Part shown: positions 7,977 to 16,725 of the stretch, piece after piece | How positions within the stretch are numbered: the first letter of the stretch is position 1 | Layout: every line of letters starts with the position of its first letter | Assembly (NCBI RefSeq): GCF_006539865.1 | Contig: NZ_BJNV01000005.1 | Coordinates: 1-64,000, forward strand | From: Zoogloea ramigera | Lineage (GTDB): Bacteria > Pseudomonadota > Gammaproteobacteria > Burkholderiales > Rhodocyclaceae | DNA length: 64,000 nucleotides | Direction of reading: 5' to 3' | Notes under the pieces: generated by a model | Database searches by the model: none | What the model was told of the DNA's origin: nothing | What the model saw: the letters and a program-made list of their open reading frames with translations, nothing else | Program-made: the position numbers and the translations under genes

Positions 7977-8923
7977 CGGATCGTCACTCCCCAGGGCAGC
8001 TCGCCCACCTCAATGTCGGCGAGCTTCTGCAGGGCGGCGGTGTCGATCACCGACACGCTGCCGGAGCGCCCGTTGGCCACGTAGAGCTTGGCCCCGTCGG
8101 GGGTCAGCGCCATGTTCCACGGCCGCTTGCCGACCGGGATGCTGGCCAGCACGCGATTGCTGGCCACGTCGATGGCCATCACGCTGCCGTCGCGCCCATT
8201 CGACACGAAGACCCGCTTGCCGTCGGGGTGCACGGCGATGCCGTTGGGGAACTGGCCGGCGGCGATCTCGGCCACCACGCGGCCGGCGGCCACGTCGATG
8301 GCGTACACCTTGCCCGCCAGCTCGCTGGCCACGTAGGCGCGGGTGCCGTCGGGCAGGAAGCCGATGCCCCGCGGCCGCTTGCCCACCGGGATGCTGGCGC
8401 TCTGGCGGCGGGCCGCCACGTCGATCACGTCCACCTGCTCGGCCTCTTCGGCGCTCACGTAGAGCAGGCGGCCATCGGGGCTGAACACGGCGTGCTCGGG
8501 GTTCTTGCCATGCACCGCAATGCGCGCCAGCTCGCGGCCGCTGGCGGCATCGAGGAGCACCACGCTGTTGTCGTCCTCGACGGCCACCGCCAGCAGCTTG
8601 CCGTCGGCCGACAGGCTGACGCCCTCCGGCGAGGCGCCCACCGGCACGCTGGTGACGAGCTTGCCGGTGGCGGTGTCGATGATCAGCAGGCTGCCGGTCT
8701 TGCCGTCGGTGACGTACACACGGCTGCCGCCACCGGCGATGCCGCGGGGCCGCTGACCAGCCGGGATGTCGGCCTGGCGGGCATCGGTGGCGGTGTCGAT
8801 GACGCTGAGGGTGGCCGACTTCTCGTTGGGCACATAGGCCAGCGGGCCGGCCTGTACGGCAGCCCCGAAAGCCGCCAGCAGCGCGGCGCACAGGATTCTC
8901 AGCGGTGCCATGGCGGGCCTCAT
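7973..8923 (-). CDS. PQQ-catabolism-associated YVTN beta-propeller protein
   Basis: Exported protein of 316 residues with an N-terminal signal peptide (ends near AVQAGPLAYV). It consists of about seven repeats containing YV(A/S)N or equivalent strands, such as VSVIDTA, VYVTDGKTG, LYVANGRSG and VFVSNGRDG, and folds as a beta-propeller. It resembles the beta-propeller proteins encoded with PQQ-dependent alcohol oxidation systems. The family's role is not settled; no PQQ-binding or catalytic residues were recognised. The start codon ATG overlaps the stop of the upstream binding-protein gene (ATGA), and an internal ATG four codons later is an alternative. Confidence 0.85.
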   Translation of the reverse strand: MRPAMAPLRILCAALLAAFGAAVQAGPLAYVPNEKSATLSVIDTATDARQADIPAGQRPRGIAGGGSRVYVTDGKTGSLLIIDTATGKLVTSVPVGASPEGVSLSADGKLLAVAVEDDNSVVLLDAASGRELARIAVHGKNPEHAVFSPDGRLLYVSAEEAEQVDVIDVAARRQSASIPVGKRPRGIGFLPDGTRAYVASELAGKVYAIDVAAGRVVAEIAAGQFPNGIAVHPDGKRVFVSNGRDGSVMAIDVASNRVLASIPVGKRPWNMALTPDGAKLYVANGRSGSVSVIDTAALQKLADIEVGELPWGVTIR

Positions 8924-9768
8924 GCGGGGGTGTGGGAGATGCCGTGGCGGCGGAAGATCTCGGTGAGGCTGCCGTCGCGCTTGAGCTCGGCGAGCGCTGC
9001 GGCGATGGCGTCGGCGAGCTCCTGCTCCTCGACCTTGACGGCCATGCCCAGGGGCCAGCTGCCAGTCTGGAGTTCGGGGAAGTTGACGGTGTCGATGGTG
9101 AGCTCTCCCCTGCCCTTCAGCGCGGCCTCGAGCTCGGCGCGAGGTGCCATCACGGCGGCGATCTTGCCTTCCAGCGCAGCCTGGGTGGCCTCGCCGACGG
9201 TCTTGAAGTGCACCACGTTCTCGCGCAGGCGGCCGTTGAGCACGCCGAGCAGGAAGGCGTCGGCCAGGGAGGCCGTCTCGACGCCGATCTTCTCGCGGGT
9301 GAACACCTCCAGCGCCACCGCGGCCGAGCCGCTGGGGGCCTGGCGAACCTGTTCGGGCCGGCGTGCGAGGGCCAGGGCCTCGCGGTGGTAGGCGCCGAAG
9401 ATGCGCACCTTGTCGTTGGCCTTGGCGAGGTAGGGGTCGACCGGCACGTGCATCATCACGTCGGCGGGCTGGGTGCCGAGGTAGTGGCCCTTCCACACCA
9501 TGTTGCGCAGGTCGTCGTTCATGTCCTCGTCGGCGTTGAAGCCGACCACCTCGGGCGCCAGGCCCAGCTTGGCGGCGAGGGCGCGGGCGAGGTCGGCGTC
9601 GATGCCCTTGCCGCCGGCCATCGAGTAGGGCGGGAAGTCGTTGTAGACGGCGAAGCGGAGGCGGCCGCGCTGGCGGAACGCCTCCAGCCCGTCGGCCCGC
9701 GCCGGCAAGGCCGCGGCCAGGGGCGCGGCGGCCAGCGCCTTCAGCCAGAGGCGGCGCTCAGTCTTCAT
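8920..9768 (-). CDS. Quinoprotein-associated periplasmic substrate-binding protein (SBP family 3)
   Basis: A precursor of 282 residues with a signal peptide (about 1-26, cleavage near PARADG). The rest has the two-lobe family 3 solute-binding fold, with the start typical of the quinoprotein-associated group (LRFAVYNDFPPYSMAGGKG, then IDADLARALA). Members are encoded with PQQ-dependent dehydrogenases, and no ABC permease or ATPase is present nearby. It may bind a substrate or cofactor for the periplasmic oxidation system, but the ligand is unknown. It overlaps the end of pedF by 11 bases and is coupled to the next gene through ATGA. Confidence 0.86.
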   Translation of the reverse strand: MKTERRLWLKALAAAPLAAALPARADGLEAFRQRGRLRFAVYNDFPPYSMAGGKGIDADLARALAAKLGLAPEVVGFNADEDMNDDLRNMVWKGHYLGTQPADVMMHVPVDPYLAKANDKVRIFGAYHREALALARRPEQVRQAPSGSAAVALEVFTREKIGVETASLADAFLLGVLNGRLRENVVHFKTVGEATQAALEGKIAAVMAPRAELEAALKGRGELTIDTVNFPELQTGSWPLGMAVKVEEQELADAIAAALAELKRDGSLTEIFRRHGISHTPA

Positions 9769-10186
9769 GGACGGTCTCCAGCCAGCTGCGGATCGCCCAC
9801 ATAGCCTCCTGGCTCAGGGTACCTTCGAAGGGGGGCATGTACACGCGGCCGTCGCGCACCGCGCCCTTGCGGATGCGCTGCATGAAGACTTCGTCGCCCT
9901 CGTCGCCGAGGGGCAGGTAACGCAGGTCCGGCGCGATGCCGCCCGAGATGGCGCCGAGGCCGTGGCAGCGGGCGCAGTTCTGGTTGAAGGCCGAGTCGCC
10001 GATGCGGATGGCGGTCTTGTCCTTGCGGTAGGGGTTGCTGGGCAGGAAGTCAGCGCCGAGGGCCTTGAGCCCGGTGGTATCGACGGCCTGGGGCACCACG
10101 TCACCGTGGGCCAGAACCTGGGGCGCAGCCCCGGCGATGCAGAGGACGGCGGCGAGCGTACCGAGGTGGCGGAAGGGATGTTTCAC
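9758..10186 (-). CDS. pedF: Cytochrome c-550 PedF-type, periplasmic
   Basis: A 142-residue precursor with a signal peptide ending near VLAHGDV. The haem motif CARCH is at residues 71-75, and the likely axial Met is in VYMPPFEG (M117). Around these sites it closely resembles the cytochrome c-550 PedF that accepts electrons from PQQ-dependent alcohol dehydrogenases. The GTG at 10186 was chosen because AAAGGAGA sits five bases upstream; the open frame further upstream has no signal-peptide character. It heads the pedF, binding protein, beta-propeller, cytochrome b561 set and is driven by a sigma54 promoter about 50 bases upstream. Its dehydrogenase partner is not in the window. Confidence 0.88.
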   Translation of the reverse strand: MKHPFRHLGTLAAVLCIAGAAPQVLAHGDVVPQAVDTTGLKALGADFLPSNPYRKDKTAIRIGDSAFNQNCARCHGLGAISGGIAPDLRYLPLGDEGDEVFMQRIRKGAVRDGRVYMPPFEGTLSQEAMWAIRSWLETVHED

Positions 10187-10235
10187 GTTGTCTCCTTTGT
10201 CGATTATGGATTTCGGGGCTTTATGGAGAGCTGCG

Positions 10236-10251
10236 AGCAAACCCTGTGCCA
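10236..10251 (-). promoter_or_regulatory. Sigma54 promoter for the pedF operon
   Basis: Read on the minus strand this is TGGCACAGGGTTTGCT: GG and GC are 10 bases apart, and the bases fit the -24/-12 consensus closely. Transcription would begin near 10224, about 38 bases before the pedF GTG. Confidence 0.82.
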
Positions 10252-10329
10252 GAAAGCGCAAAACCCCAATAAAGCCGGGCACGGCCCCTGTCGGAATGGG
10301 AAATCTGCCACGGAGCGGGACATACGCCT

Positions 10330-10345
10330 TGGCACGCCTATTGCT
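10330..10345 (+). promoter_or_regulatory. Sigma54 promoter reading toward the activator gene
   Basis: TGGCACGCCTATTGCT matches the -24/-12 consensus with GG-N10-GC spacing. It lies about 105 bases upstream of the activator ATG and diverges from the pedF promoter 79 bases away, so the two could share enhancer sites. If active, the activator would be transcribed by the same sigma factor it works with, which suggests autoregulation. Confidence 0.75.
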
Positions 10346-10450
10346 AAAAGAGACGACGCGACACACTGTTCTTTGCTAAGAAAAGACGCAGGTGTTACGT
10401 TATGAAGCACAACAAAAAAGAAATAATTTCAGCGACATACGGAGGAGACA

Positions 10451-12442
10451 ATGGGACAGTTGCAATTGCGGGCGGAAGTCCATGGAGAACGGCTGCTGCA
10501 GGCCCGCGAGCTCTTCTTTGAGCAAGGCGATCACCCCGACGGCCTGGTTGACCCCCTGATCCTGCGCTCCTGGGAGCGCTGCCGCCGCTTCGGCGTGGGC
10601 GACCCCCACCTCACCGACGTGACCTCGACCATGGACCGCGTGGCGCTCAAGACCGAGCAGGAGCGCAACCGCTTCCTGCTCACGCAGAGCCGGCCGATCA
10701 TGGAGCACGTCTTCGAGCAGATCCGCGAATCGGGCAGCATGGTGATCCTGGCCGACGCCAACGGGCTGCTGCTCGAAACGGTGGGCGACCCCGATTTCGT
10801 GAGCCGGGCGGATCGGGTCTCGCTGATGGCCGGCGCCTCTTGGGACGAGAACCTGCGCGGCACCAACGCCATCGGCACGGCGCTGGCCGAGGAATCGCCG
10901 GTGACGGTGCTGGGCGCCGAACACTTCCTGCAGCACAACGGTTTCCTCACCTGCTGTGCCAGCCCGATCTACGGGCCCGACGGGCGGCTGGTGGGCGTGC
11001 TCGACATCTCGGGCAGCTACCGCCGCCTGCAGCGCCACACCCTGGGGCTGGTGAGGCTGTCGTCGGCGCTGGTCGAGAAACGCCTGTTCGAGGCCTTCCA
11101 CGCCCGGGACATCCTGGTGTGCTTCCACTCCCGCCCCGACTACCTGGGCAGCCCCAAGGAGGGCATCGCCGCGGTGTCCCCCGACGGGCGTGTGCTGGCG
11201 ATGAACAGCAGCGGCACCGAGATCCTGGGCATCCGCCAGGTGGATGCCGTCCGCCGCGACTTCTCGATCGTCTTCGAGAGCAACCTGTCGGCCCTCATCG
11301 ACCGCCTGCGCCACAGCCACCAGGGCATCCAGGAGCTGTGTGTGAATGGCAAGCTGATCCACGTGCAATTGCGTGGCCAGCTGCCGACGCCGTCGGTGCA
11401 CGGCGGCCGCGGCGACGAGCGCGCCCTGCCCCCGCGCCCGGCACGCCGGGCCGATGCCAGCGCCGCGCCGGCCATCACCCTCGACACCCTCAACACCGGC
11501 GACGCGCGCCTGCAGGCGGCGATCGACCGGACCCGGCGGATGCTCGGCCGCGACATCCCGATCCTGATCCAGGGCGAATCGGGCGCCGGCAAGGAGATCT
11601 TCGCCAAGGCCTTCCACAACAGCGGCCCCCGCCGCGACCAGCCCTTCGTGGCGCTCAACTGCGCCTCCATCCCGGAAACCCTGATCGAATCCGAGCTCTT
11701 CGGCTACCAGGGCGGCGCCTTCACCGGCGCCCGCAAGGAAGGCGCGCCGGGCAAGATCCAGCAAGCCAACGGCGGCACCCTGTTCCTGGACGAGATCGGC
11801 GACATGCCCCTCAACCTGCAGGCGCGCCTGTTGCGCGTGCTGCAGGAGCGCTGCGTGACGCCCCTGGGCAGCACCAAGACGATCCAGGTGGACATCGCGC
11901 TGGTGTGCGCGACCCACCGCAAGCTGCGCGAGGAGGTCGCCCGCGGCAGCTTCCGCGAAGACCTCTACTACCGCCTCAACGGCATGAGCGTGACGCTGCC
12001 GGCCCTGCGCGAGCGCAGCGACATCCGCGCGCTGGTGAGCCGGCTGGCGCTCGCCGAGGTACCAGACCCGACCCTGGCGGTGCGTTTTTCGGAGGGTGCG
12101 CTGAAGGCCATCGAAGGCTATGCCTGGCCCGGCAACATCCGCCAGCTCCACAACGCGATCCGCGTGGCGATCGCCCTGCTGGACGAGGGCGAACAGCTGA
12201 TCACCGAGCAGCATCTGCCCGAGGAGCTCTTCGAGGCGCCGCTGGCTGCTGCCCCGGCCCCGGCGGCGGGCGGAGAACCCATGCGGGCCGCGGAGCCACT
12301 GGCGAGCGGCAGCAGCCTCGACGAGATCGGCCGTCAGGCCGCCATGCGCGCGCTCGAAGCGGCCGGCGGCAACATCTCGTCGGCGGCGCGCCAGCTGGGC
12401 ATCAGCCGCAACACGCTGTATCGCAAGCTGGGCAAGATGTAG
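10451..12442 (+). CDS. acoR: Sigma54-dependent transcriptional activator, AcoR type
   Basis: Cytoplasmic enhancer-binding protein of 663 residues. The N-terminal region (about 30-340) is a GAF/PAS-like sensory part typical of AcoR, with no phosphorylatable receiver. The AAA+ domain (about 345-575) carries Walker A GESGAGKE near 375, the sigma54-contact loop GAFTGA at 422-427 and Walker B GGTLFLDEIGD. The C-terminus (about 615-663) is a Fis-type helix-turn-helix (AARQLGISRNTLYRKLG). GGAGGAGA precedes the ATG. With three sigma54 promoters in its neighbourhood it probably activates exaC and the pedF operon in response to an alcohol or aldehyde signal. AcoR is the closest recognisable family; the true inducer is unknown. 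Confidence 0.9.
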   Translation: MGQLQLRAEVHGERLLQARELFFEQGDHPDGLVDPLILRSWERCRRFGVGDPHLTDVTSTMDRVALKTEQERNRFLLTQSRPIMEHVFEQIRESGSMVILADANGLLLETVGDPDFVSRADRVSLMAGASWDENLRGTNAIGTALAEESPVTVLGAEHFLQHNGFLTCCASPIYGPDGRLVGVLDISGSYRRLQRHTLGLVRLSSALVEKRLFEAFHARDILVCFHSRPDYLGSPKEGIAAVSPDGRVLAMNSSGTEILGIRQVDAVRRDFSIVFESNLSALIDRLRHSHQGIQELCVNGKLIHVQLRGQLPTPSVHGGRGDERALPPRPARRADASAAPAITLDTLNTGDARLQAAIDRTRRMLGRDIPILIQGESGAGKEIFAKAFHNSGPRRDQPFVALNCASIPETLIESELFGYQGGAFTGARKEGAPGKIQQANGGTLFLDEIGDMPLNLQARLLRVLQERCVTPLGSTKTIQVDIALVCATHRKLREEVARGSFREDLYYRLNGMSVTLPALRERSDIRALVSRLALAEVPDPTLAVRFSEGALKAIEGYAWPGNIRQLHNAIRVAIALLDEGEQLITEQHLPEELFEAPLAAAPAPAAGGEPMRAAEPLASGSSLDEIGRQAAMRALEAAGGNISSAARQLGISRNTLYRKLGKM

Positions 12443-12458
12443 CGGGTTGAAAAGGGTA

Positions 12459-12486
12459 AGCCTGGGCGGCGTCAGCGGCCCAGGCT
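12459..12486. terminator. Hairpin between converging genes
   Basis: AGCCTGGGC and GCCCAGGCT form a 9-bp stem with a 10-base loop, 17 bases after the activator stop codon and before the end of the converging peroxidase gene. There is no T-run on either side, so termination is likely but unproven. Confidence 0.45.
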
Positions 12487-12538
12487 GGAACCGCCGAGGG
12501 GCCGCGCACGACTGCGGTGCCCTGCCCGGCAGCCCACG

Positions 12539-13033
12539 CTACAGCAAGGCTTCGATGTCCCGGACCAGCGCGGCGGGCGAGGTGGTCGGGGCATGGCGGC
12601 TCACCGGGCGGCCGTTGCGATCGACCAGAAACTTGGTGAAGTTCCACTTGATGGCCTCGGACCCGAGCACGCCGGGCAAGGCGGCGGTGAGGTGGTGGAA
12701 CAGCGGGTGCGCTCCGCTGCCGTTCACATCCACCTTCTCGGCGAGAACAAAATCAACGCCGTAGTTGCGCTGGCAAAAGCCGGCGATCTCGGCGGCGCTG
12801 CCAGGCTCCTGGGCCCCGAACTGGTTGCACGGAAAGCCGATCACCACCAGCCCGCGGGGGCCGTAGGTTTCGTGGAGCCTTTGCAGGCCGGCGTACTGGG
12901 GCGTGAAGCCGCAGTGGCTGGCGGTATTGACGATCAACAGCACCTTGCCGGCAAAGTCGGCAAGGTGAAGGGGCGCGCCAGCCAGCGTACGCGCCTCGAA
13001 GGCATGAACACCGTGGGCCGGCCCGCCGTCCAT
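12539..13033 (-). CDS. Glutathione peroxidase family protein
   Basis: Cytoplasmic protein of 164 residues of the glutathione peroxidase family, which reduces hydroperoxides with thioredoxin or glutathione. The peroxidatic Cys lies in NTASHCGFTPQY (C41), and the catalytic partners are in FPCNQFG (Q71) and KWNFTKF (W130, N131). C87 (GFCQRNYG) sits where thioredoxin-dependent members have a resolving Cys, so thioredoxin may be the real reductant. The ATG at 13033 lies only four bases after the iscX stop codon, so the gene is probably the last of the isc operon; a longer frame upstream overlaps iscX and is less likely. Confidence 0.88.
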   Translation of the reverse strand: MDGGPAHGVHAFEARTLAGAPLHLADFAGKVLLIVNTASHCGFTPQYAGLQRLHETYGPRGLVVIGFPCNQFGAQEPGSAAEIAGFCQRNYGVDFVLAEKVDVNGSGAHPLFHHLTAALPGVLGSEAIKWNFTKFLVDRNGRPVSRHAPTTSPAALVRDIEALL

Positions 13034-13037
13034 CGCC

Positions 13038-13232
13038 CTACTCCACTTCCTCGATCCAGGCCTGCTGGATGGCTTCAAGGATGCGTTCGCCGCAGTGCTT
13101 GGGGTCGTCGTCGAACTCAGGGAGCGCCATCACCCAGCGCATCAGGTCGACAAAATTGAGCTTGGTCGGGTCGACGTCCGGGTGGGCGTCGGCCAGCTGG
13201 ATGGCGATTTCCTGAACTTCTACCCATTTCAT
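13038..13232 (-). CDS. iscX: Fe-S cluster assembly protein IscX
   Basis: A 64-residue acidic protein beginning MKWVEVQEIA and containing the family core DPTKLNFVDLMRWVMALPEF. IscX binds IscS and iron and modulates Fe-S assembly. Its length and position directly after fdx are typical. The ATG overlaps the fdx stop by one base (TGATG), which fixes the start and indicates translational coupling; upstream frame extension is inside fdx. Confidence 0.92.
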   Translation of the reverse strand: MKWVEVQEIAIQLADAHPDVDPTKLNFVDLMRWVMALPEFDDDPKHCGERILEAIQQAWIEEVE

Positions 13233-13573
13233 CAGTGCTTGCCCTCCCGGGCCATGTTGATGGAGTACTTGGGGATCTCGACGGTCAGCGGCGTGTCGGC
13301 CACCACTGCCTGGCACGACAGGCGCGAGTTGGGCTCCAGGCCCCAGGCCTTGTCGAGGAGGTCTTCCTCGAGTTCCTCCGCCGCCTCAAGGCTGTTGAAG
13401 CCCTCGCGCACGATCACGTGGCAGGTGGTGCAGGCGCAGGATTTCTCGCAGGCGTGCTCGATGTCGATGCCGTTGGCGAGCAGGGTGTCGCAGATGGTCT
13501 GGCCGGGTTCGGCCTCGAGCACGGCGCCCTCGGGGCACAGCTCGACGTGGGGAAGAACGATCAGTGTGGTCAT
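13232..13573 (-). CDS. fdx: ISC-system [2Fe-2S] ferredoxin
   Basis: An adrenodoxin-type ferredoxin of 113 residues that supplies electrons for cluster assembly on IscU. The cluster ligands follow the pattern Cys-X5-Cys-X2-Cys plus a distant Cys: C42, C48, C51 and C87. The gene lies between hscA (18-base gap) and iscX (one-base overlap), the standard isc order. Length matches the family. Confidence 0.95.
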   Translation of the reverse strand: MTTLIVLPHVELCPEGAVLEAEPGQTICDTLLANGIDIEHACEKSCACTTCHVIVREGFNSLEAAEELEEDLLDKAWGLEPNSRLSCQAVVADTPLTVEIPKYSINMAREGKH

Positions 13574-13591
13574 CTTGGGGTTTGTCCGGCG

Positions 13592-15460
13592 TCAGATCCG
13601 GAGTTCGTCGATCTTGTGGCCCGCCAGCGCGCTGCGGATGCTCTTGTCCATGCGCCGCGAGGCGAACTCGTTGGAGGCGCGATTGAAGGCTTCGAGCTGC
13701 AGCTTGATGGCTCGCACCTCGTTGCCGGCGGCGGCATCGCGCAGCGCACCGAGGGCGCTGTCGAGGGCCGCACGCTCGGGCTCATTGAGCAGGTCGCCGT
13801 CGGTGAGCAGGGCTTTCTCGGTGGCCTCGATGACCCGCGCCGCTTCGACCTGCTGCTCGGCCAGCCCGCGCCGCTCCATGTCGGCCTGGGCGTGCTCGAA
13901 GCTCGCCTTGAGCATGCCGGCCACCTCGTCGTCGGCCAGGCCGTAGGACGGCTTGACCTCGATGCGGGCCTCGACGCCGGTGGTGACCTCGCGGGCCGAC
14001 ACCGACAGGAGGCCGTCGGCGTCCACCTGGAAGGTCACGCGGATGCGTGCCGCGCCGGCGACCATGGGCGGGATGCCGCGCAGCTCGAAGCGCGCCAGCG
14101 AGCGGCAATCGGCCACCAGCTCGCGCTCGCCCTGCACCACGTGGAAGGACATGGCGGTCTGGCCGTCCTTGAAGGTGGTGAAGTCCTGGGCACGGGCGGT
14201 GGGGATGGTGGAATTGCGCGGGATGATCTTCTCGGCGAGGCCGCCCATCGTCTCGATGCCGAGGGACAGGGGGATCACGTCGAGGAGCAGCCACTCTTCG
14301 TCGGCGGCCCGATTGCCGGCCAGCACGTTGGCCTGCATCGCGGCGCCGATGGCGACCACGGTGTCGGGGTCGAGGTTGGTGAGCGGAGTCTGGCCGAAGT
14401 ACTCGCCGACGGCCTTCTGCACATGCGGCATGCGCGTGGCGCCGCCGACCATCACGACGCCCTTGACGTCTTCCGGCGAAAGGCCCGCGTCACGCAGGGT
14501 CTTCTTGATCGGGCGGAGGGTCTTTTCGACGAGCGGGCGGGTCATCTCGACAAAGACTTGCTGGTCGATGACCAGGTCCACCTCGTCACCGCTCTCGAGG
14601 CTCAGGCGGATCGGCACGGATTCGTCGAAGCTCAGGCGTTCCTTGACCTCGCGGGCCTTCATCAGCAGGCGGCGCGAATCGCGGTCGGACGGCAGCGAGA
14701 TGCCCGCGTTGTCGAGAATCCAGCAGAACAGGCGGTGGTCGAAGTCATCGCCGCCGAGGGCCGCGTCGCCGCTCGTCGCGACGACCTCGAAGATGCCTCG
14801 GGAGAGCCGCAGCACCGAGATGTCAAAGGTGCCGCCGCCCAGATCATAGACGGCATACACCCCCTCGGAAGCGTTCTCGAGCCCGTAGGCGATGGCCGCC
14901 GCGGTCGGCTCGTTGAGGAGGCGCAGCACGTTGAGGCCGGCCAGCCGGGCGGCGTCCTTGGTGGCCTGACGCTGGGCGTCGTCGAAGTAGGCCGGCACCG
15001 TGATGACCGCACCGGTGAGCTCGCCGCCCAGGCTGCGCTCGGCGCGCAGGCGAAGATCCTTGAGGATCTCGGCGGAGACTTCCACTGGGCTCTTGACGCC
15101 CTGCACGGTACGCAGGCGCACCATGCCGACGGCGTCAACGAAGTCGTAGGGCATGGTGTCGACGTGGGCGACGTCCTTGAGGCCGCGGCCCATGAAGCGC
15201 TTCACCGAGATGATGGTGTTGCGCGGATCGGTGGCCTGGGTGGCCTGGGCCTTGCGGCCCACGACGATCTGGCCGTCCGGCAGGTAATGCACCACGGAGG
15301 GCAGCAGCAGCTTGCCGTCGTCGTCCTGCAGGCACTGGGGCACGCCGTTGCGGACGGTGGCCACCAGCGAGTTGGTCGTGCCCAGGTCAATGCCCACCGC
15401 CAGCCGGTGCTGGTGCGGCGCGGTGGACATGCCCGGTTCAGAAATTTGCAGCAGAGCCAT
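13592..15460 (-). CDS. hscA: Fe-S assembly chaperone HscA (Hsp70 class)
   Basis: The protein has 622 residues, close to the length of E. coli HscA. The ATPase phosphate loop GIDLGTTNS is at about 23-31, and connect/adenosine motifs ([16 protein letters not shown]) are present. The C-terminal substrate-binding half recognises the LPPVK motif of IscU and drives release or transfer of the cluster. The start codon overlaps the hscB stop by one base (TGATG), so chaperone and co-chaperone are coupled. Nothing unusual was seen. Confidence 0.96.
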   Translation of the reverse strand: MALLQISEPGMSTAPHQHRLAVGIDLGTTNSLVATVRNGVPQCLQDDDGKLLLPSVVHYLPDGQIVVGRKAQATQATDPRNTIISVKRFMGRGLKDVAHVDTMPYDFVDAVGMVRLRTVQGVKSPVEVSAEILKDLRLRAERSLGGELTGAVITVPAYFDDAQRQATKDAARLAGLNVLRLLNEPTAAAIAYGLENASEGVYAVYDLGGGTFDISVLRLSRGIFEVVATSGDAALGGDDFDHRLFCWILDNAGISLPSDRDSRRLLMKAREVKERLSFDESVPIRLSLESGDEVDLVIDQQVFVEMTRPLVEKTLRPIKKTLRDAGLSPEDVKGVVMVGGATRMPHVQKAVGEYFGQTPLTNLDPDTVVAIGAAMQANVLAGNRAADEEWLLLDVIPLSLGIETMGGLAEKIIPRNSTIPTARAQDFTTFKDGQTAMSFHVVQGERELVADCRSLARFELRGIPPMVAGAARIRVTFQVDADGLLSVSAREVTTGVEARIEVKPSYGLADDEVAGMLKASFEHAQADMERRGLAEQQVEAARVIEATEKALLTDGDLLNEPERAALDSALGALRDAAAGNEVRAIKLQLEAFNRASNEFASRRMDKSIRSALAGHKIDELRI

Positions 15461-15990
15461 CAGGATTCCAGCGCCGTCAAGGCGTCATTGATTTCGTGTT
15501 GCAGCTTCTCGAGGAATTTCATGCGGCGCACGCTGTCGGCGGCGCCTTCGAGGTCAGCCGTCTCGTCGAGCTGGCGGGCGAGCTCGGCCTCGAGCGCCCG
15601 CGTGCCCTGGCGGAGCCGGCGGGAGAGCTCGTCGAGGGCGTCCTCGTCGGCGGCATCGGTGGCTTCGCCCAGGGCCTCGCGCCACTCCATCTGCTCCATC
15701 AGGAAGTCGGGCGCCATCGCGGTGTTGGTGTCAAAACCCGGGTCGACGCCCCGCAGCTCAAGCAGGTAATGGCCGCGGGTGAGCGGGCTCTTGAGGGTGC
15801 GGAAGGCTTCGTTGGCGTGGGTGGCCCACTGCATCGACAGGCGTTTTTCGGTGTCGGACAGATGGGCGAAACGGTCGGGGTGCACCCTGGCCTGGATGTC
15901 GATGTAGGCCTGCTCCAGCCTCTCCATGTCGATGGAGAAGGCCGGAACAAGGCCGAACAACGCGAAGTAGTCCTGCTTGAGGTCGATCAT
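15460..15990 (-). CDS. hscB: Co-chaperone HscB (J-domain)
   Basis: A protein of 176 residues. The N-terminal J-domain has the HPD tripeptide at 37-39 (VHPDRFAH) that stimulates the HscA ATPase. The C-terminal helical domain binds IscU. It begins one base after the iscA stop codon and overlaps hscA by one base. Length and context are typical. Confidence 0.95.
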   Translation of the reverse strand: MIDLKQDYFALFGLVPAFSIDMERLEQAYIDIQARVHPDRFAHLSDTEKRLSMQWATHANEAFRTLKSPLTRGHYLLELRGVDPGFDTNTAMAPDFLMEQMEWREALGEATDAADEDALDELSRRLRQGTRALEAELARQLDETADLEGAADSVRRMKFLEKLQHEINDALTALES

Positions 15991-15991
15991 C

Positions 15992-16315
15992 TCAGACGGT
16001 GAAGCTCTCGCCGCAGCCGCACTCGCCCTTCACGTTCGGGTTGTTGAACTTGAAACCTTCGTTGAGGCCTTCGCGCACGAAGTCGAGTTCGGTGCCGTCC
16101 ATGTAAGGCAGGCTCTTCGGGTCGAGCAGAACCTTGAGGCCGTGGGATTCGAAGACCACGTCGTCGGCCAGCACCTCGTCGGCGAACTCGAGCTTGTAGG
16201 CCATCCCGGAACAGCCCGACGTGCGCACGCCGAGGCGGATACCGACGCCCTTGCCGCGCTTGGCGATGAAGTTACCGATGTGGGTTGCAGCCTTGTCGGA
16301 CAGGGTTACTGCCAT
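15992..16315 (-). CDS. iscA: A-type Fe-S carrier IscA
   Basis: Protein of 107 residues with the three conserved cysteines of A-type carriers: C35 (SGCSGM) and C99/C101 (ECGCGESF). IscA binds iron or a cluster and hands it to target proteins, especially [4Fe-4S] enzymes. It sits between iscU (13-base gap) and hscB, and a GGAGC site precedes the ATG. Confidence 0.95.
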   Translation of the reverse strand: MAVTLSDKAATHIGNFIAKRGKGVGIRLGVRTSGCSGMAYKLEFADEVLADDVVFESHGLKVLLDPKSLPYMDGTELDFVREGLNEGFKFNNPNVKGECGCGESFTV

Positions 16316-16328
16316 GATCGGGCTCCTT

Positions 16329-16712
16329 TCAGCCGTTGTGCTTCTTTTTGTAGTCCTCGACCGCCGCCTTGATGGCGTCTTCGGCCAGGATCGAGCAGTG
16401 GATCTTCACCGGCGGCAGCGCCAGCTCTTCGGCGATGGCGGTGTTCTTGATGTCGAGGGCCTGGTCGAGGGTCTTGCCCTTGACCCACTCGGTGACCAGC
16501 GAGCTGGAGGCGATCGCCGAGCCGCAGCCGTAGGTCTTGAACTTGGCATCCTCGATGATGCCGTCCTTGCCGACCTTGATCTGCAGCTTCATCACGTCGC
16601 CGCAGGCCGGCGCGCCGACCATGCCGGTGCCGATGCCGTCGTCTTCCTTGCCGAAGGCGCCGACGTTGCGGGGGTTTTCGTAGTGGTCGAGGACCTTTTC
16701 GCTGTATGCCAT
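16329..16712 (-). CDS. iscU: Fe-S scaffold protein IscU
   Basis: Scaffold of 127 residues on which [2Fe-2S] clusters are built from sulfur supplied by IscS. The ligand cysteines C37 (PACGDV), C63 (YGCGSA) and C106 (KIHCSI) and the conserved D39 are present. The HscA-recognition motif LPPVK is at 99-103. The gene follows iscS after 13 bases. Confidence 0.97.
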   Translation of the reverse strand: MAYSEKVLDHYENPRNVGAFGKEDDGIGTGMVGAPACGDVMKLQIKVGKDGIIEDAKFKTYGCGSAIASSSLVTEWVKGKTLDQALDIKNTAIAEELALPPVKIHCSILAEDAIKAAVEDYKKKHNG

Positions 16713-16725
16713 GTTTGCTCTCCTG

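Noticed and set aside
8924-9496. N-terminal extension of the YVTN protein to 507 residues
   Set aside because: The added part is an alternative frame of the upstream binding-protein gene; a signal peptide and ATGA coupling place the real start at 8923.
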